Notes under the pieces: model-generated | The model's database searches: none | Told to the model about the DNA's origin: nothing | What the model saw: the letters and a program-made list of their open reading frames with translations, nothing else | Assembly: GCA_040902855.1 (NCBI GenBank) | Contig: JBBDWN010000096.1 | Coordinates: 1-21,610, forward strand | Length of the DNA stretch: 21,610 bases | Reading direction: 5' to 3' | Origin: DATHWB01 sp040902855 | Lineage (GTDB): Bacteria > Actinomycetota > Acidimicrobiia > Spongiisociales > ZC4RG35 | Part shown: positions 1 through 8,220 of the stretch, in pieces | How positions within the stretch are numbered: position 1 is the first letter of the stretch | Layout of the letters: each line of letters opens with the position of its first letter | Program-made: the position numbers and the translations under genes

Positions 1-632
1 GCCGGAACGAACAGCGACGTTCGGAGCCCGGCAAGGTCCGGATCGAGGTCGTCGGGATGGCCGGTCACGATGGTCTCGTCCGACGCCCCGAGGCCCACCG
101 CCACCGACACCTCAGCCTCCTCGGGCAGCGCCCGACTCAGCCGGGCGAGGGCGTCACCCAGGGTCTCGGGCCGGTCGAGGTGCCCGATCACCGTCGGCAC
201 GTCGAAGACCAGCACAACCGGCAGATCGTGGCCGTTGAGGAGCTGGAATCCGTCGGCGAGCGGATCGATTCCGAACTGCACGAACATCACATCGAGGAAC
301 GACTCGGCGCCATGGACCCGCACATCGGGGTGACGATCCCGGATCTTGCCGACGGCCAGCTCTCCGACGAGCGGACTACCGGGGACTGCGTATACGGGCG
401 CATCGGCTGCCAGTACTCGGTCGGCGATCGCCTCGTAGACGTCGTCGAAGGTCTCGGCGACGTCGTAGAGATCGTCACACGTCACCACATCCCGAGTTGC
501 GGCGAGCTGGGCTGCGGCCGGGTGACGCAGGGTCCTGACGATGATCGTCCGATCCGGGTCGGACAGGAGCCTACGGACGTCGTCCGATACGCGTTCGAGA
601 TCGCCGGGCCCGAGCCCGACGATGTCGATCAT
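1..632 (-). CDS. mazG: MazG-family protein, N-terminal tetrapyrrole-methylase part (YabN type), cut by window edge
   Basis: The frame starts at ATG 632 and stays open to the window edge, giving about 210 residues. The start overlaps the TGA of the upstream foldase gene as ATGA. The translation opens MIDIVGLGPGDLE, the glycine-rich start of an SAM-dependent tetrapyrrole methylase fold. It continues with RTLRHPAAAQL, a CDDLYDVAETFDDVYEAI stretch and YAVPGSPLVGE, which is the pattern of the N-terminal domain of YabN-type MazG proteins. In that family a C-terminal MazG domain hydrolyses nucleoside triphosphates and is thought to clear damaged or non-canonical nucleotides. That domain would lie left of position 1 and is not seen, so the pyrophosphohydrolase activity is inferred. 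A stand-alone methylase-like protein is the alternative. The position after mfd and a lipoprotein gene matches actinobacterial clusters in which eno often follows. Confidence 0.82.
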   Translation of the reverse strand, partial: MIDIVGLGPGDLERVSDDVRRLLSDPDRTIIVRTLRHPAAAQLAATRDVVTCDDLYDVAETFDDVYEAIADRVLAADAPVYAVPGSPLVGELAVGKIRDRHPDVRVHGAESFLDVMFVQFGIDPLADGFQLLNGHDLPVVLVFDVPTVIGHLDRPETLGDALARLSRALPEEAEVSVAVGLGASDETIVTGHPDDLDPDLAGLRTSLFVP

Positions 633-1552
633 GCGGGGGGCTGAACGGACGGGAACGGATCAGTGACCCACGTTCCGTACTCCTCGACAACCGTGACGTC
701 CGCCTCCGTCACGCGTTCGAGCAGCCAATCCTGAACGAGGGATCCCCCGCGTTCGGCTTCCATCGCCGCCCGGAGGTCGACCTCGACCTCCTCGAAGGGT
801 GTCGTGGTCCGTTCGGAGACAAGGATCAGGTGATAGCCGAACTGGGATCTGACCGGCTGGCTCGTCTCGTTCAGCGGTGCTTCGTATGCGGCGAGGGCAA
901 ATTCAGGAACGTACCCGCCGAGCGAGGCGCATCCGAGGTCGCCGCCGTTCGGGGCGGTGCCGTCGGTCCCGAGTTCCATGGCGACGTCTGCGAACGTCTC
1001 TCCCCCGTCGATCCGGTCCTTGGCGGCCAGGGCTTCCTCCTCGGTCTCGACGAGGATGTGGCTGACGCAGGCTTCCGTCAGTGCGAACAGTTGACCGTCG
1101 TATCGCACTTGGAGCTCTTCTTCGGTGATGGCGCCGGCCTGCTCGATGAGGGCGGCTTCCACTTCTTCCGCAACCAGCTGCTGGTGCGCGATGCGGTAAA
1201 TCCGCTCATTGGTGAACCCCTGCTCGGAGAGGAAGTCCTCATAGCTCAGTCCGCCGCTCTGGGCGACGACCTGGGCTTCCAACTCCGCCCGGCGAGCCTC
1301 GATCTCGTCCGGAGTGAACGTGATCCCGAACTCGGACTCGGCCACTTGGATCACGAGCAGTTCGACGATCGTGTTCCGCAAGTTGTCTGCGAACTGCTGC
1401 TCCGGGACGGCGCCGACGTCGGCCGAATACAGCGCCTCGACCTCGGAAGCGGTCACTTCGACACCGTTCACGGTCGCCACGACGGCACCGGACCCGCCGC
1501 AGGCGGCGAGCACCAGACCGAGCGCGGCAATAGGAACAATCGTCTTCTTCAC
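629..1552 (-). CDS. Lipoprotein peptidyl-prolyl cis-trans isomerase (SurA/PrsA-like foldase)
   Basis: About 307 residues from GTG 1552. This start places a signal peptide (VKKTIVPIAALGLVLAAC) exactly at the N-terminus. A longer frame to 1612 would put about 20 arginine-rich residues before the signal sequence and overlap the end of mfd, so I rejected it. The lipobox is LAAC with the lipidated Cys at residue 18, so the protein should be anchored outside the cytoplasmic membrane. Residues ~22–140 resemble the helical SurA N-terminal chaperone domain. Residues ~158–248 form a parvulin (PPIC) domain, with VSHILVET near its start, an NGGDLG loop and the QFGYHLILV end. Its likely job is to fold exported proteins. 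It lies 34 bp downstream of mfd and overlaps mazG by 4 bp, so it is probably co-transcribed. The substrate cannot be told from the sequence. Confidence 0.88.
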   Translation of the reverse strand: MKKTIVPIAALGLVLAACGGSGAVVATVNGVEVTASEVEALYSADVGAVPEQQFADNLRNTIVELLVIQVAESEFGITFTPDEIEARRAELEAQVVAQSGGLSYEDFLSEQGFTNERIYRIAHQQLVAEEVEAALIEQAGAITEEELQVRYDGQLFALTEACVSHILVETEEEALAAKDRIDGGETFADVAMELGTDGTAPNGGDLGCASLGGYVPEFALAAYEAPLNETSQPVRSQFGYHLILVSERTTTPFEEVEVDLRAAMEAERGGSLVQDWLLERVTEADVTVVEEYGTWVTDPFPSVQPPA

Positions 1553-1586
1553 GGGGGGAAACCTCAGACTCGGAGAACGCCGAAGT

Positions 1587-4500
1587 CTAGGGCGAATCGG
1601 TCGAAATCCCATTCTGGACGGATTCCGACGGCCACATCTTCGCCATGAAGTCCAAGAGGCCGGAAAGAATCGGACGGGGGGCGGGAAGGAAGATCACACC
1701 CTCCGCCGCCCGGAGGACAGAGCCGCGTGCGAGTCGTTGGAGGCGGACCTCCTGACTGGCTGTCAGGTCGACGGGTGCCAGGCGCACTTCGTTCTTGAGG
1801 GCGACGATCTCGGAGAGCCCGATCCGGATCGCTTCGACTCGCAGCCGGGCGATGTCGACGAGGGTGAGCGCGGGAACGGGAAGCTCCCCAAACCTGTCCT
1901 CCCACTCCGTGACGACATCGTCGACGTCCGCCCCGGTGGCGGCCAGGGCCAGTCGTCGATACGCCTCGAGCCGGAGGAGCTGGTCGGGCACATAGGACTC
2001 GGGGAGATGGGCGTCCACGGGGAGATCGATCCGCACGTCGATCTCTCTCTGAACCGTCTCGCGGCCCTCCAACTCGTCGACTGCCTCGGCCACCAACTCG
2101 GCATACAGATCGAATCCGACCGCGCTGATGTGACCGGACTGGACCTCACCCAGGATCGAACCGGCACCCCGAATCTCCAGGTCCCGCAGCGCGAGCTGGA
2201 AGCCGGAACCCAAGTCCGTCGCCTCGCCGATCGCCTCCAGCCGGCGATGGGCCTCCTCGGTGAGCGACTGGTCGGGCGGATGGAAGAGGTAGGCGTACGC
2301 CCGCTGGCTGGACCGCCCGACCCTGCCTCGCAGCTGGTACATCTGGGCGAGGCCGAGGAGGTCGGCCCTCTCCACGATCAGGGTGTTGACCTGAGGAAGG
2401 TCGAGGCCCGACTCGATGATGGTCGTAGCCACCATGACGTCGTATCGGCCGTCCCAGAAGTCGATCATCACCTGTTCGAGCCGGCCCTCCGACATCTGAC
2501 CGTGGGCGATCACGTAGCTGGCATCGGGAACAAGCGCCTGCAGTCGCGCCACCGCCCGATCGATCGACTGAACGCGGTTGTGAACGTAGAAGACCTGCCC
2601 GTCGCGAAGCAGTTCACGGCGGATGGCGGCGGACACCGTCGGTTCGTCGAAGGGGCCGACGAAGGTGAGGATCGGGTGGCGATCCTCAGGAGCAGTGCGG
2701 ATGTGGCTCACCTCGCGAATCCCGGTGAGGGCCATCTCCAACGTTCTCGGGATGGGTGTCGCGGTCAGCGTGAGCACGTCCACACCGATCCTCAGTCGCT
2801 TGATCGAGTCCTTGGCAGACACGCCGAACCGTTGCTCCTCGTCGATGACGAGGAGGCCGAGATCCTTGAAGCGGATGTCTTCGGACAGCAACCGGTGGGT
2901 GCCGATGACGACGTCGACCTCTCCGGTGGCGAGTCGGGCAACAACGTCCTTCGCCTCCTTGGGGGTGAGAAACCGCGACAGCATCGCCACCTCGATCGGA
3001 TAGGGGGCGAATCGCTCGGAGAAGGTCTGGAAATGCTGGCGGGCGAGCAGAGTCGTGGGACAGAGGATCGCTGCCTGCTTCCCCGATGCCGCCGCCTTGA
3101 ACGCCGCTCGAATCGCCACTTCGGTCTTCCCGAAACCGACGTCGCCGAACACGAGGCGATCCATCGGTTGGTCGGTTTCCATGTCTGCCTTGACGTCGGC
3201 GATGGCAGTGAGTTGGTCTGGCGTCTCCTCGAATGGAAACGAACCTTCCATCTCGCGTTGCCAGGGCACGTCCGGGGAGTAGGCATGTCCGGATGCTGCG
3301 GCTCGCGCCCGATGCAGCCGAACAACTTCTTCGGCAACGGCGGCAACGGCCCGTCGTACCCGTGCCCGGGTGTCGGACCACTCCTTGCCGCCCATCCTCG
3401 AAACCCTGGGGGCCTCGCCACCCGTGTACTTCTTGACTGCAGCCAGCTGGTCGGTCGGGACATACAGGCGATCGTCGCCGGCGTACTCGACCACGAGATA
3501 GTCGCGCTCGACTCCGGCCATCGTGCGGGTGACCATGCCATCGAATTTTCCGATGCCGTGCTTGTGGTGCACGACGTAGTCACCCGGGCGAAGATCGCGG
3601 TACTCGGCGCCGGCATGCGCACTCCTCTTCGCTCCCGCCCTGCGATGAGCCCGACGACGTCCTGCGATCTCCTGTTCGCCGAGCACCGCCACCCCGAGTT
3701 CGGCGAGCACGAACCCGTGGTGGATTCCGACTGCAACGATGGCCGCAGAGGGCCTTTCGAGCGTATCCGTGCGTTCGAGGATCAGTCCCTGTTCCGACAA
3801 CACCCGCGCCACACGGTCGGCAGCGGCCGCTCCGTCCATTGCCACGACCGGCGCGACCCCGGTCGACAGCAGTCGCTGGAGACCGGCTGTCACCGACTCG
3901 ACATCACCAGGAACGGCGTCGAAGCCTTTCGCTCCGAGAACGGCATCACCAGGGCCCGTCGGGATGCCGGGCATCTGCAGGTGCTCCCGCCCGGCGAGTC
4001 GGGCGTCGAAGTCCCCGAAGAGCGCCGGATGGGCGCCTGCCTCCGGCGCGCCGTGGCCCCACGTCGGTGCCAGGGCGGCTGCCTGGTCGTCTTCTTCCTT
4101 GCGTAGGTCGCGTGCACGGTCCGACACGCGCCCCGGATCGACGACGACGACAGCCGCCTCGGGTACGGCGTCGAGAAGAGACGCCTCGGGGGCGAGCCAC
4201 GGCATCCACGACTCCATCCCGGCGAACTGCTGATACTGGGCGATCCGCTCCCACACCGAGGCGTTCCAGGCCTCGCTGGCGACGAGGTTCTCGGCCGCAG
4301 CCGCCACACGCGAGTCGGCTCGGAACTCCCGAGCGGGATAGATCTCCACAGAGTCGACCGCCTCCTGGGAGCGTTGGTCCCCGATCCCGAAGATCCTGAT
4401 GTCATCGACCGTATCGCCCCAAAAGTCCATCCGGACCGGCTCGTCGGCCTGGGCAGGGAATATGTCGACGATCCCTCCGCGGATCGCGAATTCGCCGCGG

Positions 4501-4976
4501 GACTCAACCCGGTCGGTCCTGTCGTAGCCCAACACGACAAGGGCATCTGCCAGTTCGGAGATGTCGAAGTCGGTTCCGGTTCGCAGTTCGATCGGTGAAG
4601 GATCGGACGGCGACAATCGCTGCACCGCGGCGCGGACCGATGCCACCACGACGGTTCCCGGTCCCCCCGTGGCGAGCCGGTGACGAGCCATCGCGCGTCT
4701 CGCCATCGTGGCGGCGTTGGGCGAGAGATGCTCGAACGGGAGTGTCTCCCAGGCGGGCATCAGGGTCACGTCCGCCAAGAACAGGCTCACATCGTCTGCG
4801 AGATCCTCGGCGTCCCGCTCGCTGGCGGTCAGGACGAGGAGGGGTCCGTCGGCGGCGGCCGCCAGTCCGGCCAAAGCGAAGGATCTGGCACCGGGCGGCA
4901 CGACCCAGCGACCGGCTGCCGGGGGCGGCGGGCGGCGTTTCCAGAGGTCGACGAGAGGGGCAAGGGGCGCGGACAC
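1587..4976 (-). CDS. mfd: Transcription-repair coupling factor Mfd
   Basis: About 1129 residues, close to the usual ~1150. Mfd is a DNA translocase that removes RNA polymerase stalled at lesions and recruits UvrA. The domains appear in family order. A UvrB-like N-terminal module includes RGEFAIRGGIVDIFP near residues 160–175. A CarD-like RNA-polymerase-interaction domain follows at ~460–540 (DYVVHHKHGIGKF). The RecG-like helicase core has Walker A GDVGFGKTE with Lys617, the DEEQ box at 712–715 and TATPIPRTL. QLRGRVGR lies near 880–887 at motif VI, ahead of the TRG region, and a C-terminal D7-type domain begins near 978 (DVRIDLPVDAHLPESYV). The frame is open far upstream into the DUF389 gene on the same strand, but GTG 4976 is the only usable start in the 38-bp gap. 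No good Shine–Dalgarno precedes it, so translation may be coupled to the upstream gene. The exact start is less sure than the identity. Confidence 0.96.
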   Translation of the reverse strand: MSAPLAPLVDLWKRRPPPPAAGRWVVPPGARSFALAGLAAAADGPLLVLTASERDAEDLADDVSLFLADVTLMPAWETLPFEHLSPNAATMARRAMARHRLATGGPGTVVVASVRAAVQRLSPSDPSPIELRTGTDFDISELADALVVLGYDRTDRVESRGEFAIRGGIVDIFPAQADEPVRMDFWGDTVDDIRIFGIGDQRSQEAVDSVEIYPAREFRADSRVAAAAENLVASEAWNASVWERIAQYQQFAGMESWMPWLAPEASLLDAVPEAAVVVVDPGRVSDRARDLRKEEDDQAAALAPTWGHGAPEAGAHPALFGDFDARLAGREHLQMPGIPTGPGDAVLGAKGFDAVPGDVESVTAGLQRLLSTGVAPVVAMDGAAAADRVARVLSEQGLILERTDTLERPSAAIVAVGIHHGFVLAELGVAVLGEQEIAGRRRAHRRAGAKRSAHAGAEYRDLRPGDYVVHHKHGIGKFDGMVTRTMAGVERDYLVVEYAGDDRLYVPTDQLAAVKKYTGGEAPRVSRMGGKEWSDTRARVRRAVAAVAEEVVRLHRARAAASGHAYSPDVPWQREMEGSFPFEETPDQLTAIADVKADMETDQPMDRLVFGDVGFGKTEVAIRAAFKAAASGKQAAILCPTTLLARQHFQTFSERFAPYPIEVAMLSRFLTPKEAKDVVARLATGEVDVVIGTHRLLSEDIRFKDLGLLVIDEEQRFGVSAKDSIKRLRIGVDVLTLTATPIPRTLEMALTGIREVSHIRTAPEDRHPILTFVGPFDEPTVSAAIRRELLRDGQVFYVHNRVQSIDRAVARLQALVPDASYVIAHGQMSEGRLEQVMIDFWDGRYDVMVATTIIESGLDLPQVNTLIVERADLLGLAQMYQLRGRVGRSSQRAYAYLFHPPDQSLTEEAHRRLEAIGEATDLGSGFQLALRDLEIRGAGSILGEVQSGHISAVGFDLYAELVAEAVDELEGRETVQREIDVRIDLPVDAHLPESYVPDQLLRLEAYRRLALAATGADVDDVVTEWEDRFGELPVPALTLVDIARLRVEAIRIGLSEIVALKNEVRLAPVDLTASQEVRLQRLARGSVLRAAEGVIFLPAPRPILSGLLDFMAKMWPSESVQNGISTDSP

Positions 4977-5014
4977 GGGAGACGGAATCGTAGGGACTGC
5001 ACCATGACGCCGAG

Positions 5015-6922
5015 TCAGGAACCGGACCGAACAACCCTTTCGACGACGACCGAGAGCTCGATGGCCGTGTCGAAACGGATCTCGAGACCGCGTTCGACCG
5101 CCGTCACCTGGTTCTGGGTGATGTCCTCCTCCGAGCGGAGTGTGGCAACGAGACGGATCGGATCGCCGGCCGCGTAGTCGAGATCGACCACCTCGGCCTG
5201 CGGAAAGACGCCCGCCAGGTCTTGTTCTGCGATCACGGCCACCTGGGCATCCTGCACCGAATCCAGGACGACCAGAACGGTGGCCAGGAAGAGGACCCCG
5301 ACGATCCCGAGCGACAAAGCCCGACGTCGCTGCTTGACGCCTTGTTTGTCTGGCCACATGCCGAACCAGAGGAAGACTCCAACTCCGATGACGGCAACGG
5401 ACACGATGTTGGTGAGAAATAGCAACGTGGCGCCGAATGCGATCTGGAAGTCCCCGATCGCCAACCCGAGGCCGATCGTGCACAGCGGGGGAACGAGCGC
5501 GGCGGCAATCGCTACACCCGCCAGGGCCGCCGGGATCTCTTTGCGGGCGGTGGCATACGCGCCGACTGCACCGGCCGAGAGCGCCACACCGGCGTCGAGC
5601 AAGGTGGGACTGCCACGGGCCAGCATCTCGGTCGTCGGAGACTCGAGCGGAACGATCAAACCCAGGATCCATCCACACACCACGGCGATCGCTGAACCGA
5701 TGAAGACCGTCACGAACGCACGGCGGGTCAGGAGTAGCCGGGCAGTGACGAGCCCCACGGAAATGGCGGTGAGCGGACCGAGGAGGGGAGCGACGAGCAT
5801 CGCGCCGATCACGACCGCCGGGGAGTTCTGCAACAACCCGAACGACGCCAACAGACCGGATACCGCGTTGAGGAGGACAAAGTCGAGGCTGAGACCGGCG
5901 AGACGCTCGCTGTTCCAGGTGACCGAGTCCTGTTCGAGACCGGTGAGCTTCGGTCGTATCCGAGCGAGGATGCCCGCCAGCGACCTTCCCTCCACCTTTC
6001 GCGCCACCGTGAGAACAGGCCCCGGCGCGTTGCGAAGCACCTCGGTGGCCGCTGCCTGATCCCCCCATTGCAGGACGTGCTTTCTGACGTGTGCGCCAAC
6101 GATCACGAGATCGGACTCTTCGGTCCGGGTAAGGATCCCGCGGCTGACGTCGTTGGCGACGATCAACTCCCTGTCGCACAACCTTCCGCCTTCGACACCC
6201 TCCAGGCTGCGTTCGATGGTCGCCATGCCGATCGATCGGGGAACCTCGCTCCCCTGAACATGTACCACCTGCACCTTGGAACCGAGCGATTGGCCGATCA
6301 GGAGCCCGACCCTGACAGCAGCCCGGGATTCATCCGATCCGTCGACCCCGACGACGATCCGCTTCACGCCACCGAGCGGGGCGGTCAGCTTGGGCGGGAG
6401 TCGCACGACGACGACGTCGGCAGTCGCTGTCGACATCACCGATTCCACGACCGGCCCCAACTCGACATCGCCCTTCCTGGTCTGCCGGACGCCGAGAAGG
6501 ATCATGTCGGCACCCATCTCAGCGGCCGCATCGAGGATGCCGCGGGAGACAGTTGAAGCCACCCGCGTGGTCATCTCGAACGTGACGCCCGGCACCCACC
6601 CTGTGCCCGAGACAACCTCCTCCAGTTCCTCCAGAGCACCGGACCGTTTTTCGGCGGTCGTGTCATCGGTCACAACGGCGAGAGCCACCACCTTTCCCTC
6701 TTCGGTATCAGCGAGACTGGCCGCGACCACCAGGAGCGAGGGGGCGGTCTCTGGGTTGGCGATCGGAACGAGCACGATCCGCGCTCTGTCGGGAACTGGG
6801 CTGGTGCCGTCCTTCCCGTTCTTCGTCTCCGGCCCCTGGTCGACCGGCATGTCCGTCATCGATCGCCCAGCACCGTTCTTTCTCTTCGTCTCCGGCCCCT
6901 GGTCAACCGGCACGTCCGTCAT
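5015..6922 (-). CDS. Universal stress domains fused to a DUF389 membrane domain
   Basis: 635 residues from ATG 6922, which overlaps the upstream TGA as ATGA. Two UspA-like domains lie at about 47–175 and 186–308. The second opens KRIVVGVDGSDES and ends with VLRNAPGPVLTVAR, as in ATP-binding Usp proteins. Residues ~345–555 form a hydrophobic DUF389 region with about seven likely membrane segments, including VIGAMLVAPLLGPLTA and AALVPPLCTIGLGLAIG. A hydrophilic tail of ~80 residues follows. The function of DUF389 is not established, and coupling of nucleotide or stress sensing to a membrane activity is only inference. The N-terminus is odd: residues 1–13 and 22–34 are nearly identical (MTD-x-PVDQGPETK) because of a 63-bp DNA duplication. 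A second start at 6859, giving 614 residues, is therefore equally possible. Confidence 0.85.
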   Translation of the reverse strand: MTDVPVDQGPETKRKNGAGRSMTDMPVDQGPETKNGKDGTSPVPDRARIVLVPIANPETAPSLLVVAASLADTEEGKVVALAVVTDDTTAEKRSGALEELEEVVSGTGWVPGVTFEMTTRVASTVSRGILDAAAEMGADMILLGVRQTRKGDVELGPVVESVMSTATADVVVVRLPPKLTAPLGGVKRIVVGVDGSDESRAAVRVGLLIGQSLGSKVQVVHVQGSEVPRSIGMATIERSLEGVEGGRLCDRELIVANDVSRGILTRTEESDLVIVGAHVRKHVLQWGDQAAATEVLRNAPGPVLTVARKVEGRSLAGILARIRPKLTGLEQDSVTWNSERLAGLSLDFVLLNAVSGLLASFGLLQNSPAVVIGAMLVAPLLGPLTAISVGLVTARLLLTRRAFVTVFIGSAIAVVCGWILGLIVPLESPTTEMLARGSPTLLDAGVALSAGAVGAYATARKEIPAALAGVAIAAALVPPLCTIGLGLAIGDFQIAFGATLLFLTNIVSVAVIGVGVFLWFGMWPDKQGVKQRRRALSLGIVGVLFLATVLVVLDSVQDAQVAVIAEQDLAGVFPQAEVVDLDYAAGDPIRLVATLRSEEDITQNQVTAVERGLEIRFDTAIELSVVVERVVRSGS

Positions 6923-6936
6923 CGATCGCCCAGCAC
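6821..6936 (-). repeat. 63-bp-period tandem duplication over the thioesterase/USP–DUF389 junction
   Basis: Two 53-bp copies (6821–6873 and 6884–6936) differ at only two bases. Each contains the ATGA junction sequence and the first codons of the membrane protein. The duplication is in frame and adds 21 residues. Confidence 0.85.
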
Positions 6937-7338
6937 TGCGTAGCTGCCGGTGGCGTGCGAGACCAGCCGATCATCACCCTCGACCCGGAGTTCGACCCGA
7001 CCGGAGATTCGGGTGCGCCCTGCACGCAGGAGACTCGCCTCCGCGACCAGGTCGCCGCCCACCGCCGGGCGCAGGAAGGTGATGGCGAGATCGGACGTGA
7101 CAGCCATCGGCTGCAGACCGACGATCGTGAAAGACAGGTACCAGAGGGCGAGGTCAGCGGCAGTGAACTGGACGGGCCCCGAGATCAGGCCGCCGGGTCG
7201 GAGTGTTCCCGGGTCGTGATGCCAGCGGGCTGCCGCCCGTCCCACGGAAATCGACTCGCAACGGAATCCTGACGAGTCCATCGCCGGATAGTGCTCGACG
7301 ACAAAGGCATCCACGTCGGCAGGCGTTGGGATGTCCAT
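6919..7338 (-). CDS. PaaI-family hotdog-fold thioesterase
   Basis: 139 residues from ATG 7338, directly abutting the TGA of the upstream dehydrogenase. Length and layout fit single-domain hotdog thioesterases of the PaaI/4HBT group. There is an RPGGLISGPVQFTAADLALWY stretch, where the family has HGG…A.AD on the central helix, followed by DLAITFLRPAVGGDLVAEASLLRAGRT, the typical beta-strand half. Such enzymes hydrolyse acyl-CoA thioesters, often aromatic or 2-hydroxy-acyl. The usual catalytic His-Gly-Gly is RPGG here, so it may be a variant or use another acid residue. It sits in a tight operon after two oxidoreductases. The substrate is unknown. Confidence 0.8.
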   Translation of the reverse strand: MDIPTPADVDAFVVEHYPAMDSSGFRCESISVGRAAARWHHDPGTLRPGGLISGPVQFTAADLALWYLSFTIVGLQPMAVTSDLAITFLRPAVGGDLVAEASLLRAGRTRISGRVELRVEGDDRLVSHATGSYAVLGDR

Positions 7339-8220
7339 TCAGTACCCCTTCGTACGGTCGACGACACCGACGAGCGGCTTTTCACTCGCGAAGCGTGCCA
7401 GGTTCTCTACGAAGAACCTGACGATGTCCTCGGGTCTGCTGTGGGCGGCAGTATGACCGGTGACGACGACGTTCGGCACCGACCACGCGGGATGATCGGG
7501 CGGCAACGGTTCCGGATCTGTCACGTCCAGCACGGCGAGCCCCAGTTGACCCGATCGAGCGGCGTCGATGACGTCCGACATCACGACCGTCGAACCTCGA
7601 CCCACGTTGACGAAACTTGCGCCCCGGTTGAGGATTCCGAAAAGCCGCCGGTCGATGAGAGCCCGTGTTTCGTCGGTGGCGGGGAGCACCGCCACGAGAT
7701 GGTCCAATCCCTTCGCGAACGACCCGATGTCATCGATCGAGTGCATCCGGTCGAACATCGGATCGGCCGCGGCCGACCGACGGCATCCGACGACCTTCAT
7801 GCCGAAGGCCCGCCCCACCCGGGCGATCGCAGTACCGATCGAGCCCGCCCCCAGCACGCCAAGCGACGATCCGGCGATCACCCGTGGCAGTGTTTCGTCC
7901 CAACTTCTCGTCGCGAAGCGCTCCGGGACACGCTGACAACGCCCGAGGAGGTAGGCGAAGACGAACTCGGCGATCTGCCGGCCGAACACGCCGGGCAGAC
8001 CTGTCACGGTCGCCGACTCCGGAACCTGAGACCAGTCGATGGCGTCCACTCCCGCCCACGTCGACTGGATCCAACGCACACCACTCAGATCGAGCGAGGA
8101 GACGAGGTGAGGATCGGCCAGCACGACTTCCGCGCCGGATTCGACGACCTCACAGCCGTACCCCTCCAGGAGTCGCGTGTACTCATCGCCGCGACGGGAG
8201 GCGACGGCGACCAAAGTCAC
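7339..8220 (-). CDS. D-2-hydroxyacid dehydrogenase (NAD-binding)
   Basis: 293 residues from GTG 8220, overlapping the upstream stop as GTGA. It belongs to the D-isomer-specific 2-hydroxyacid dehydrogenase family, which reduces 2-keto acids such as glyoxylate, hydroxypyruvate or pyruvate with NAD(P)H. The Rossmann motif GVLGAGSIG lies at ~121–129. The catalytic set is visible: Arg208 in NVGRGS, Glu237 in DPEPL and His256 in GHTAAHS. The protein is shorter than the usual ~320, mostly in the N-terminal substrate half. The C-terminal His motif is GHTAAHS rather than the common PHxSG. The substrate is not predictable. Neighbours are an SDR-type epimerase and a thioesterase, suggesting a small acyl or keto-acid route, but that is only inference. 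Confidence 0.88.
   Translation of the reverse strand: MTLVAVASRRGDEYTRLLEGYGCEVVESGAEVVLADPHLVSSLDLSGVRWIQSTWAGVDAIDWSQVPESATVTGLPGVFGRQIAEFVFAYLLGRCQRVPERFATRSWDETLPRVIAGSSLGVLGAGSIGTAIARVGRAFGMKVVGCRRSAAADPMFDRMHSIDDIGSFAKGLDHLVAVLPATDETRALIDRRLFGILNRGASFVNVGRGSTVVMSDVIDAARSGQLGLAVLDVTDPEPLPPDHPAWSVPNVVVTGHTAAHSRPEDIVRFFVENLARFASEKPLVGVVDRTKGY

Noticed and set aside
1314..4106. Plus-strand open frame of 930 codons opposite mfd
   Set aside because: It is antisense to the conserved Mfd helicase core and has composition typical of a shadow frame.
4977..6179. Extension of the mfd frame ~400 codons upstream
   Set aside because: It runs through the USP–DUF389 gene in another frame and the residues lack Mfd similarity; Mfd is full length from 4976.
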